Shown: piece after piece, positions 6,614-14,059 of the stretch
Position numbering within the stretch: position 1 is the first letter of the stretch
Layout: the number at the start of each line of letters is the position of its first letter
IMG/VR virus record: IMGVR_UViG_3300006637_000020
Location: 1 to 28,814 of that record
Reading direction: 5' to 3' (one strand)
DNA length: 28,814 nucleotides
DNA from: a virus
Made by a program: the position numbers and the translations under genes
The notes under the pieces: model-generated
Told to the model about the DNA's origin: nothing
Database searches by the model: none
Seen by the model: the letters and a program-made list of their open reading frames with translations, nothing else

Positions 6614-7065
6614 CGACATATCGTTATTGCCACCCATGAAGCCGCACCAACAAGACATTCACCGGCCTGTGAGCCGTATCCAGTGCGATGCCCAAGCCAG
6701 TAGAGCGCCGAATGAGTGGCACCAACTATCGCGTATAAGCCAAACATCTCAGGCGAGAAGTAGAACACCGGAATGGCTGCGAGGCAGTTGCGGTAGAAGC
6801 CAAGCAAGTCTGGGTAGTTCAGCTTGGCGTTCAGGGGCAGGTATTGCCCTGTCCCGAACATGACGAGAGAGCCCCAATTCGTGAGGACGAGGATGGGCGC
6901 AAGCCACCACGGGGCGTGAGACATCTCCGTCATCAGTGCAGCCGTGGGGATGGCCCAAGCAAGGCGCGACAACTGAGTGCCGATGCCGAACCAGTCTTTG
7001 AGAGGCCCACCACGAAGGCGGTAGAGGATAGCGCCTATAAGCGCGGCAATTGCGGGGATGAGCAT
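6610..7065 (-). CDS. Multi-pass membrane protein, function unknown
   Basis: A 151-residue hydrophobic protein with an N-terminal signal-anchor (MLIPAIAALIGAILYRLRGG) and three or four further hydrophobic segments (LAWAIPTAALM, WWLAPILVLTNWGSLVMF, NCLAAIPVFYF, YAIVGATHSALYWLG). The motif RLRGGPLKDWFGIGTQLSRLAWAIP has conserved-looking charged residues close to the membrane. It sits between the tail-fibre-like gene and the endolysin, overlapping the latter by four bases. It could be an accessory lysis or superinfection-exclusion protein; neither is shown. Confidence 0.6.
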   Translation of the reverse strand: MLIPAIAALIGAILYRLRGGPLKDWFGIGTQLSRLAWAIPTAALMTEMSHAPWWLAPILVLTNWGSLVMFGTGQYLPLNAKLNYPDLLGFYRNCLAAIPVFYFSPEMFGLYAIVGATHSALYWLGHRTGYGSQAGECLVGAASWVAITICR

Positions 7066-7068
7066 GGG

Positions 7069-8987
7069 CTAGTCCTCCGCGTAGACGCGGTAGCGCCAAC
7101 TTGCTGCCGTAATACTTGCGAGCGCGCCGGTATCTTTGCGCGGGTAGTACGGATTTACACTGTTGCCCGTTATCATCTTCAGCGTTGTTGAGTCTGAGGT
7201 GTGGGTAACGCCTCGAACAACCGCGCCGTCAGATTCGATTGCTCCGGCCGCGCTAACGACATCTCCAACCGCGTATCCGAGGTCTGTTGTTGTGCACTTG
7301 TACTCGCCCCACATGCGCCTCGGCCTCACGCCCAAGCCGTGCGTGAACGTGGTAACGGTGGACGTTGCTAGTGTCTGGTCGCCAGAGAAAAACCTGTAAA
7401 CACCATTTACCGTGCGCCAGCCAGTACCGTCGCAGAGGAGCGTGACGCGCGATCCCGTGTACATTTTGCGGGTCGAAAAGCCGTCGATCAGTTCTGCACC
7501 GTTCGGATCAACGATGACACCAAACGGAGCGGTGTCTGTGGTGTCCTCGTTGCTGACGTACAGCACAAATCCATCACCGCACGTAGCAGCCGCCGGGAGT
7601 GTCAAGGTTGCGTCTGCTGCCAAACCCGCAAAGCGGATGCTCTTGCCCCTGTCCGCAGTCGTGGCCGAGTAACTTCCTGTCTTCGACGCAATGGCCGACG
7701 ACTTCATCAGAACGTTGTCGCCAATCGACTTCCAGTTAGAGCCATCGCTCTGGATCAGATACGTTTGTCCAGGGTGAATGATGAGGGTTGTCGATCCGTC
7801 TATGGTTTCTGTCGAGTTCGGATCGAAGGTCACATCCCCTGTGGATGCCGAGTTTTTTACAATAAACACGCCACCGGAAAAGTTGCTGGAAGCGACATTG
7901 GTTGACAATGTGGCAGACGCAGTCGTGAAGTCAAAAACTGTCGGCGGCTTCACGTCAGCAGGGAGCAGCGTATAGTTCGCCGTCTTCGCGCTGTACCGCC
8001 ACAAGTCAGAGCCCATCTTGATGGCGCGGTAGTTCGTGCCGTCGCTTGTAATCTTGTACCGCTGCCCCGGATAAACAATGAGCGTGGAAGCGCCATTGAT
8101 GGTCGAAGTCGTGGGGGTAATCGTGGCAAGGCTTGAGGTTGAGATGTTCTCAATCTCGGTCCAGAATCCTGCCGAGAATGCGCTAGACGACGTCGCCTGT
8201 GGCAGCGTGATGGCAATGGCAGCAACATTTGATATGGTGACAAGATTTCCACGGTCAGAGGAAAGGACCGTGTAGGTTGTTCCCGTCTGGGCATTGACGA
8301 TCTGGGACGAGCGAAGCTGCGATATGATTTCGTAGTTCGTCCCATCGTCGGACACCACAATCAGGTCTCCGTTCTTGACGTGACCCGTCGAGATGGCAAC
8401 GCCCTTGATGGTCAGGGCCAGTGCCGTTAGTCCGTCAACCGACAAGGTGGCAGAAGCGACAAGGTCTGACGTTGCCTTGAACAGGAACCTCTGCCCGTTG
8501 GAACGAGCGTCCACCGTAGGCGAGCAAGTGAGTGTGACGGCGCTAGTAGTTCCACCCACCGTCCCCGTGGACACAGTTCCACCAGCGATGAGATTATACC
8601 AAGACTTCACCGCAGCCATCATGGCGCGGGATGAATCATTGACTGTGGATGGCATTATGTTCGCTTGGGCGTGCAAAGTCCCAAACCGCCCTTTCGGGCT
8701 GCTCAAAGTCGCCTTTGAGATCAGATCATATCATCACCCCATTGGGGTGCAGCGCGCTTCGGGCCGCTTGGCCCTACGGGTTAAACCCTGATCGTTGAAC
8801 CTTCCCCGTGAGGGGCTTGGCTGCTGATTTTCTCTTGCGAGACGTTCCAGCAATTCACGCTGTTATTCAATGTGGCTTTCACCACAAGGGGCCCAAATTA
8901 AGCCTGTCCTTCCAGCCAATTAATCGCGGAGTCGGCAGAGTCGTTACTTGCCGCCGTTGTGCTCCAAGACTTCACACCAGTTGCCAT
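7069..8987 (-). CDS. Tail fibre-like protein, two exons (8901-8987 and 7069-8652)
   Basis: Joining 8987-8901 (29 codons) to 8652-7069 (527 codons plus stop) gives a 556-residue protein. Its N-terminus, MATGVKSWSTTAASNDSADSAINWLEGQ followed by APSTVNDSSRAMMAAVK, is a well-known virion-attachment start of phage tail fibres, and it is continuous only if the group I intron is removed. An unspliced reading beginning MSSPKGRFG would include intron sequence. After residue 30 there are three or four repeats of about 95 residues (roughly 145-240, 246-337, 350-445), each with a beta-rich core and an (I/L)xDG...YPGQxYxIxSDGxNW-like end. The C-terminal ~110 residues differ and may bind receptor or neighbours. 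ATG 8987 overlaps the HNH stop (TAATG). Confidence 0.82.
8653..8900 (-). ncRNA. Group I intron, 248 nt, ORF-less, in tail fibre gene
   Basis: The ends are set by protein continuity (...EGQA|PSTVND...) and by group I rules: the 5' exon ends in U (GGCT, 8901), which can pair with the GGCC block just inside the intron to give a U-G pair, and the intron ends in G (8653). The core is visible in order: P/Q region 8816-8860 (AATTGCTGGAA with AATCAGCAGCCAAGCC), R with P7 5' strand GATCA (8789-8793), P8 region with GGGCC/GGCCC, S with P7 3' strand TGATC (8724-8728), and a P9 GAAA-tetraloop hairpin GCCC/GGGC near 8687-8701. P6 is only a short stem here. P1 is weak (4 bp). It closely resembles the capsid-gene intron. 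Confidence 0.85.
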
Positions 8988-9577
8988 TATCTAGGCCCCT
9001 TCTTGCTACGATTGGAAATCATCGCTTCAACCACTTTCCACATTGTCTCGTCAGTTCCTATGCCCTTCAAATTGTTCACGGCCCATATAACTAGGCGCGT
9101 GTTCTCTGGCGTGTAGCCAGCATCTCGGCTGATCTTGTCCAGTGATGGAGACATCGGGTGGTGAAGCCCGCTCCCCGGCTCAAACCTAAGCCCGCTCACT
9201 TCGCAGACCCCGGCAAGCACCTTCTCAAGCACCCATTCCTTGGTCAGTGTGAACTCAATGCCACTTTCACGCGCTCGCCTGCGCGCCCCACCCATCAGGT
9301 TCTTGGCGATCATCTTCGGGGTCAGCTTGTCCCGATGATATGCGCCGCGACCTTTCTCAAGTCGTGCAGTCCTGTTCCTGCGGTATCCATCTCGGTGCAA
9401 AGCCAAGCTGTATTCGTGGTTTTCACGCTGCCACTTGCGGCCCAGTTCCCGGTGCCGCTCCCGGTTCTTCTCGTACCAAGCCCGCATGTACTCTTTGCGC
9501 TCTGGCTTGCCGTTGTAGCGCCGCAGGGTTTCCCGTCTGCGTTCAGCCTCTTCAGGCGTCATGTCCTTCAGTTTCAT
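8987..9577 (-). CDS. Free-standing HNH homing endonuclease
   Basis: A 196-residue basic protein; GAGG lies seven bases upstream of ATG 9577. Residues 1-100 are very rich in Arg, Lys and Glu (DNA-binding arms). The nuclease part has CEVSGLRFEPG (125-135), SLDKISRDAGYTPENTRLV (145-163) and a following VNNLKG, the HNH variant common in phage homing enzymes. The gene lies outside the intron, between a dead copy of the tail-fibre gene's first codons (9619-9660) and the live first exon, and its TAA overlaps the live ATG. It probably cuts an intron-less or endonuclease-less allele of the tail-fibre gene in related phages. Confidence 0.85.
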   Translation of the reverse strand: MKLKDMTPEEAERRRETLRRYNGKPERKEYMRAWYEKNRERHRELGRKWQRENHEYSLALHRDGYRRNRTARLEKGRGAYHRDKLTPKMIAKNLMGGARRRARESGIEFTLTKEWVLEKVLAGVCEVSGLRFEPGSGLHHPMSPSLDKISRDAGYTPENTRLVIWAVNNLKGIGTDETMWKVVEAMISNRSKKGPR

Positions 9578-9618
9578 GGCTTGCCTCGTCGTTAATTGAC
9601 GAGACTATTCTACCACAG

Positions 9619-9660
9619 TTAACGATATGGTCTAGACCAGGATTTGACGCCTGTTGCCAT
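9619..9660 (-). pseudogene. Remnant of the original 5' end of the tail fibre gene
   Basis: ATG 9660 overlaps the TAA of the upstream internal-protein gene (TAATG) and opens a 13-codon frame, MATGVKSWS then RPYR and a TAA. The first nine residues are identical to those of the live exon at 8987. The codons differ almost only at silent positions (for example ACA/ACT, GGC/GGT, GTC/GTG, AAA/AAG, TCC/TCT). This is best read as the old gene start cut off when the HNH gene was inserted. A 12-bp perfect palindrome (TGGTCTAGACCA, 9628-9639) begins where the similarity ends. Confidence 0.75.
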
Positions 9661-11102
9661 TATTGAGACCTCGTATTGAATGAGCCGAGAATAGCGGGTG
9701 CTGCTGACTTTCCAGCGAGAGCGGCACGGCGCTGTGCCTCACCCATGATGAGTCGAACTTTCTCCGCAATGTCCGCCGGTGATGATCCGGGGCTGCCCCT
9801 GCGGACTGCCTCTGACAGCAACTTGATGTTTCGCTCGGTAAGGGAGTTCGCGATGTTCTTGGCGACATAGCCCGCAAGGAACGGAGCCGCACCAATGCCG
9901 CCCGCCCCATAGGTTGCACCAATACCAAAAACCGACATTAGCCCACTACCATCCGGCGATAGCTTGCCAAGCAATCGAAGCGCGTTCTGGGATGCCGTGC
10001 CGCGCACAACCTTCTCCATGAGCGCACGCTCTGGTTTGGTGAACAGCCTTGCCTTCCTTGGGTTGTCAAGAATGGCGCGGATGTTCTGCCGTGTGGCGTT
10101 GTCGAGGTTCCCACCCGAGTGAGTAGACGCGGCACGTCTCTCAGCCTTGCCAAGAGCCTCGTCAATCATCTCCGACTTGCGGAGCCTGCTCCAGAGGTTA
10201 CGAGCCGTCCTGACTGCCGTCTGAGCCGCTGCGGTATCGCCCGATGCCACATCAGTCGGGCCAGCGTGTTCGATGAAGTCGTCAATCTTGGTGACGATGC
10301 TTCCGGCAAGGGATCGCTGCGAAGGGTTGGTGCCATCGCGAGCAACGTTATTGGCGATCTTGCGAACCTGATCCAGACCCTTGAAGGTCGTCAGGTTTTG
10401 GGCGATTTGTTCAAGCCTGTCGAGGACGACCTTGATCCCGGGCTGGAGAGCCGGATCATACCCGAAGTCGGCGGCTGCGCTCTTAACGCTTTCGGCGAGT
10501 TTCGAGAGACCGCCGGGGGTGAACATGACCCCTGAATTATCTGCTGCGTGGTACGCTGCTTGCCCTGCGGCTTTGAGTTCGTCGTTTGATGGGGCTTTCT
10601 TGAGTCCTGAAGTGAGCTGTCCACGGACGAGGCCGGGGATAGTAGCTCCAGCAAGTCCCCCAATAGTTTCCCCGTAACCTCCCGTAAGGCCAGCCTTATC
10701 CGTCTCGCGACCAATTTCAGAGCCGACGAAGCCTGTGAGACTGGGGACCATTGCCGCAGGCCCCGCAACCGCACCACCACCCAGGAACCCGCCCAACTTG
10801 CGCGAGGCGCGGCCAAGGTCGTCTGTCGGTGCTGGGGCGGAGATTTCGCCGATGTTGCGGCGGGCAAAGTCTTGCCAGCCTTTTGCACCCCAATTCTCAA
10901 GGTTGGAACCTTCAAGCGGAATGCCTTTCGCCCATGACGCCAATTCGACCGGAAGGCCCGGAAGTGAGGCGACCCCCTCCAATATACCAGAACCTACCTG
11001 ACCAACAGGGCCTTGCATGATTTCATCAAATACGCTTGGCTGCTTGGCAAGCAAGTCCTTGGGTTTATTGGTCTTTGCAGGGGCGAGAAGGTCAGTTGGC
11101 AT
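9660..11102 (-). CDS. Internal virion / DNA-ejection-type protein
   Basis: A 480-residue protein whose start overlaps the preceding gene by 11 bases. Two Gly/Ala-rich hydrophobic stretches (LGGFLGGGAVAGPAAMVPSLTGFVG near 108-132; MSVFGIGATYGAGGIGAAPFLAGYVAK near 388-414) flank a charged helical middle. Such amphipathic, glycine-rich helices are usual in podovirus proteins ejected to form a channel across the envelope (P22 gp7/gp16/gp20 role). It is the third of three consecutive large proteins of this kind after the nozzle. No enzymatic motif is seen. The ejection role is an inference from position and composition. Confidence 0.6.
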   Translation of the reverse strand: MPTDLLAPAKTNKPKDLLAKQPSVFDEIMQGPVGQVGSGILEGVASLPGLPVELASWAKGIPLEGSNLENWGAKGWQDFARRNIGEISAPAPTDDLGRASRKLGGFLGGGAVAGPAAMVPSLTGFVGSEIGRETDKAGLTGGYGETIGGLAGATIPGLVRGQLTSGLKKAPSNDELKAAGQAAYHAADNSGVMFTPGGLSKLAESVKSAAADFGYDPALQPGIKVVLDRLEQIAQNLTTFKGLDQVRKIANNVARDGTNPSQRSLAGSIVTKIDDFIEHAGPTDVASGDTAAAQTAVRTARNLWSRLRKSEMIDEALGKAERRAASTHSGGNLDNATRQNIRAILDNPRKARLFTKPERALMEKVVRGTASQNALRLLGKLSPDGSGLMSVFGIGATYGAGGIGAAPFLAGYVAKNIANSLTERNIKLLSEAVRRGSPGSSPADIAEKVRLIMGEAQRRAALAGKSAAPAILGSFNTRSQ

Positions 11103-12414
11103 TCTTCAGCCTCCGCTTAACCTCTTCCACGGAAATTCCGTATTTCTTGGCTGTAAATTCAAGGTCTTCCTTGGATGGCTCTGGCTCTTTGGCAGGGGAC
11201 TGCCATCCACCACGATCACTCATGGTTCCAGAGATTGAGTTCTCAAGGTCATACTTGAGGCCCTCCAACTTGCTGTTCAGGTCGAAGTCTGTATCAAGCG
11301 GGTGCGGAAGATAGCGGCTTGCATAGCTTCTGGCTTCTTCTTGTGACTTTCCTGCGCCAGTGAGGCTTCTGATGAGGGCCTCTGACCCGCTCTCAATGTA
11401 GCGTTTAACCTCCGCCCCTGTTCCCGTGTTGAACAGGATTTGCCCACGACCTTGGATGCTATCAAGTTCAGGGAGCCTTTTCTTGATTTGGTCAAACCTT
11501 TTCAGGAACCCTTCGGCCAAACCAATTCTTGCCCCAACCTCGGCTGGGACTTGCCCCGCCGGAGCCTTGTAACCGGGAACAGATTGCAGCGTAGGAGTTT
11601 TCCCATCCGCGCCGTAAACCCACATTTGGCCCTGCGGAGGCGCACCAAGGTTCAGCAGTTTGGCTTGCGGGTCGAGGATGGGTCGCAGTGGCGCTGTAGG
11701 AGCAGGCGCGGGCGGGAAGTCAGCCGCATTGAGAGGGGGAGGCCCCTGCATCTCTGGCGGCATCATGCCATCGCCAAGCGTGTTCTTGTGCATGTCGGGA
11801 TTGAAGAACTGTCCCGGACTGTCAGGAGCAATGACCGACGCAGGTGGCGGCACGGGCGCACCACGGGACGGCGATGGCATGGCCTGCGGAGGTGGTGCTG
11901 ATGGTGCCATCGGAGCGCCGGTCTTGGGGTCAATGGTCCCAACGCCTGGAACGTCTACCCCAAGAGGCGTAACCTGTGCCTGCGCCAACTGCTTCTTGAA
12001 GTCGAAGTACGTCCCCGGGAAGCCCTGCTGAACCGCAAACTGGTAGTTCTGGATGTCGCTTGTCGGCTCGTTCGGTTTTGCGAACATCTGCGTTGAGAGT
12101 GCACCCATGAGAGCCTGCGGGTCATTCTTCACCATCTCGGCAAAGATCGGCCTCTGTGCTTCCGGGATGGTGGGGAGAAGCTGGTCGAAGGCAGCAGCTA
12201 GGCCCTGCTTCTTCTTCTGTGCTGCGATGGGCGAGCCAAATCCGGCAAGCCCAGCGGTGAGCCTCTGCGCCCAAGGCCCCGGGGTCGCAAGCGCACTGGC
12301 GAGGTTGTAGAAGCTCTCGCTCGGCATGTTGTTGATGCCGTTGGATAGCTTCTCGAAAAACGATGGCTGGTACTCGTCGCCCTTGGGGGCCGCGAGATAA
12401 TACGGTGCTGCCAT
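11092..12414 (-). CDS. Pro/Ala-rich internal virion-type protein
   Basis: A 440-residue protein. The N-terminal ~150 residues are helical with a hydrophobic centre (ASALATPGPWAQRLTAGLAGFGSPIAAQ). Residues about 165-270 are a low-complexity linker rich in Pro and Ala. The C-terminal third is charged and helical (RIGLAEGFLKRFDQIKKRLPELDSIQGRG...KSQEEARSYASRYLP), ending in a basic KKYGISVEEVKRRLKNAN segment. The layout suggests a flexible virion protein ejected with DNA. It lies between two other such genes. No enzyme motif was found. Confidence 0.6.
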   Translation of the reverse strand: MAAPYYLAAPKGDEYQPSFFEKLSNGINNMPSESFYNLASALATPGPWAQRLTAGLAGFGSPIAAQKKKQGLAAAFDQLLPTIPEAQRPIFAEMVKNDPQALMGALSTQMFAKPNEPTSDIQNYQFAVQQGFPGTYFDFKKQLAQAQVTPLGVDVPGVGTIDPKTGAPMAPSAPPPQAMPSPSRGAPVPPPASVIAPDSPGQFFNPDMHKNTLGDGMMPPEMQGPPPLNAADFPPAPAPTAPLRPILDPQAKLLNLGAPPQGQMWVYGADGKTPTLQSVPGYKAPAGQVPAEVGARIGLAEGFLKRFDQIKKRLPELDSIQGRGQILFNTGTGAEVKRYIESGSEALIRSLTGAGKSQEEARSYASRYLPHPLDTDFDLNSKLEGLKYDLENSISGTMSDRGGWQSPAKEPEPSKEDLEFTAKKYGISVEEVKRRLKNAN

Positions 12415-12423
12415 TTTCTACCC

Positions 12424-13245
12424 CTAAAAGAGCCATCCGGCTGGGCCAAATGCGCCCGTGTCTTTCAATGCGCCCGTGAGGCCAAACAGGCCACCAATGC
12501 CACCAAGAATCCCTGGACCCGGCTGCGTCTGCGTACCGTTGGAAGTACCGCCCATCGAGCCAATTCCAGAGGCGAGGCCACCGTACTTGATGAGGTTGTC
12601 CCACGGGGATTGCTGGTTATACATGTAGCGGTTGAAGTCTTCCGTGAGGCCCTGCTGCGCCTTGTTCTCCTGCTGCGCGCCGATGCCCTGAAGTTGGTTC
12701 AGGTCATTGTACTTGTAGGCGTCATAGCCCGGGATCATGCCCGCAAGGTTGCCCAACTGGTTGATCGCCTGCATCTGGTTCTGTCGCTCGTTGGCGTAGT
12801 TCTGTCCGTAAATCTGCGCGCCCAAGTTCCCCAACTGCTGCGTCATCACGCCTGCGTGCGCGGGGCTTCCCGTCCTGCCCGATGCGCTGAACTGAGAGTT
12901 CACCGCGTCCTGCACGTCGCCCGACAGGGCTGAGAACATGTCGTGCAGGTGCGGGTTGTTGTTCAGGTAATCGCCATTGGCTGTAGAGAGCGCCTGACTC
13001 AATCCCCCTGTGATGGCATTTCCACCCTGCCCATAGAGCGCACTCCCGCCATTCGCAATGTTGCGAATGGCGCTCATGGCGTTCATGGTATCGCCAGAGA
13101 ACGGAGCAACCGTCGAGCCGGGGAAATAGTTGGTCCCCTTGGCGTTAAGAGACTGCGCCCGACTGAGAATGTCCTTAAGCGCACCCTGCGCTGGCTTCCA
13201 CGGATCATTCTGCTGCGTGGTCGTGGTCTTCTGGTCTTTGCTCAT
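12424..13245 (-). CDS. Gln/Asn/Gly-rich internal or tail pilot-type protein
   Basis: The ATG at 13245 overlaps the previous TGA (TGATG) and is preferred over an in-frame TTG at 13248. The 273-residue protein starts MSKDQKTTTTQQNDPWKPAQGALKDIL, has a long Gln/Asn/Ala helical region with repeated QLGNLGAQIYGQNYANERQNQMQAINQLGNLAG-like parts, and ends in a Gly-rich hydrophobic tail (GILGGIGGLFGLTGALKDTGAFGPAGWLF) able to insert in membranes. Similar proteins follow the nozzle gene in many podoviruses and are thought to be ejected with DNA. The call is from composition and order. Confidence 0.6.
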   Translation of the reverse strand: MSKDQKTTTTQQNDPWKPAQGALKDILSRAQSLNAKGTNYFPGSTVAPFSGDTMNAMSAIRNIANGGSALYGQGGNAITGGLSQALSTANGDYLNNNPHLHDMFSALSGDVQDAVNSQFSASGRTGSPAHAGVMTQQLGNLGAQIYGQNYANERQNQMQAINQLGNLAGMIPGYDAYKYNDLNQLQGIGAQQENKAQQGLTEDFNRYMYNQQSPWDNLIKYGGLASGIGSMGGTSNGTQTQPGPGILGGIGGLFGLTGALKDTGAFGPAGWLF

Positions 13246-13661
13246 CAATCAATCCTCAATTCAAGTACAACGTGCGTCTTCTTGAACTCTGTAAACACAC
13301 GTTCCCACCCTGGCCTTGCGTACAACTCAAGGAGAGAACACCCCTCCGACTTTGCAAACTTCTTCCACGTCTCGACAGCGAGGCGTTGCCACTTCTCGCG
13401 ATGGTCGCCGGAAGCCATGATGGCTTCGACGGACTTTGACCCAGAACTATGGACGTTGATGCGGGTGATGCAGGCCGCGAGGCACTCACCCGCCTCCCAG
13501 TACACCCAGCATTGCCACTTGCCTGACGCGATGTAGTCGAAAGCCGCCATCTCCGTGAGACGGCCCGTGGACCGCTCCACCCCGCTCATGATGCGCGGAC
13601 GGATCACAGGCCAAGCCTGCGCCACCGTATTGGGCGGAAGCTGGAAAAATTCGCCGCTCAA
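13245..13661 (-). CDS. GNAT-like protein in the tail module
   Basis: A 138-residue protein that begins with TTG overlapping the previous stop (TTGA at 13658-13661). The order of elements resembles an acetyltransferase-like fold: an alpha N-terminal part (IRPRIMSGVERSTGRLTEMAAFDYI), beta strands (QCWVYWEAGECLAACITRINVH), a charged helix, and a C-terminal LLELYARPGWERVFTEFKKTHVVLELRI. That end is typical of GNAT-like phage proteins near tail genes. No clear acetyl-CoA-binding R/Q-x-x-G-x-G/A loop is visible, so it may be structural or inactive. Confidence 0.5.
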   Translation of the reverse strand: MSGEFFQLPPNTVAQAWPVIRPRIMSGVERSTGRLTEMAAFDYIASGKWQCWVYWEAGECLAACITRINVHSSGSKSVEAIMASGDHREKWQRLAVETWKKFAKSEGCSLLELYARPGWERVFTEFKKTHVVLELRID

Positions 13662-14059
13662 ATGATGTACCAGGCGCTGCCATCCGTATGGAGCGCCCAG
13701 CCTGCGTATTGCGTTGTCGTGGACTTCGTCGTAGCCCCGTCAATCGTCTCTGCCCCGTTCCCGTCAATGATGACCGGATGGGCAGATGAATCAATCTTCT
13801 TCACGTTCAGCGTTCGCCACGGATAGGATGACACGGCCGGAAGCGTAACAACCAAAGTTGTCGTCGCACTCGCATCGGCAAGGATTGTCCAATCGCCTTC
13901 CGTGACCGTGTAGTCCGCAACCACGGTGCAAATGCCACGATGGTCACGGAACCCGAATTGCGGGAAATTGGTTATGATGGAATTGACCGCGTCCACGATT
14001 TCGCGCGTAGTCGCCTGCGGGGGGATTTTCCTGACCGGGGTGAAGTTCGAAACCGTCAT
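13658..14059 (-). CDS. Single-domain fibre-repeat protein
   Basis: A 133-residue protein; the ATG overlaps the nozzle stop by four bases. The N-terminal ~45 residues (PPQATTREIVDAVNSIITN) may attach it to the tail. The remaining part (DYTVTEGDWTILADASATTTLVVTLPAV...GAETIDGATTKSTTTQYAGWALHTDGSAWYII) is one copy of the beta-rich repeat found three times in the tail-fibre protein at 7069-8987. It is probably a small tail or fibre component, perhaps the partner of that fibre. Confidence 0.6.
   Translation of the reverse strand: MTVSNFTPVRKIPPQATTREIVDAVNSIITNFPQFGFRDHRGICTVVADYTVTEGDWTILADASATTTLVVTLPAVSSYPWRTLNVKKIDSSAHPVIIDGNGAETIDGATTKSTTTQYAGWALHTDGSAWYII

Noticed and set aside
8987-9660. 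HNH gene as part of a larger intron whose 5' exon is the dead MATGVKSWS frame at 9619-9660
   Set aside because: A short P1 (TCGTT with GACGA) can be drawn there, but a complete, longer and canonical first exon lies after the HNH stop and joins perfectly to PSTVNDSS. The intron core also follows that exon directly.
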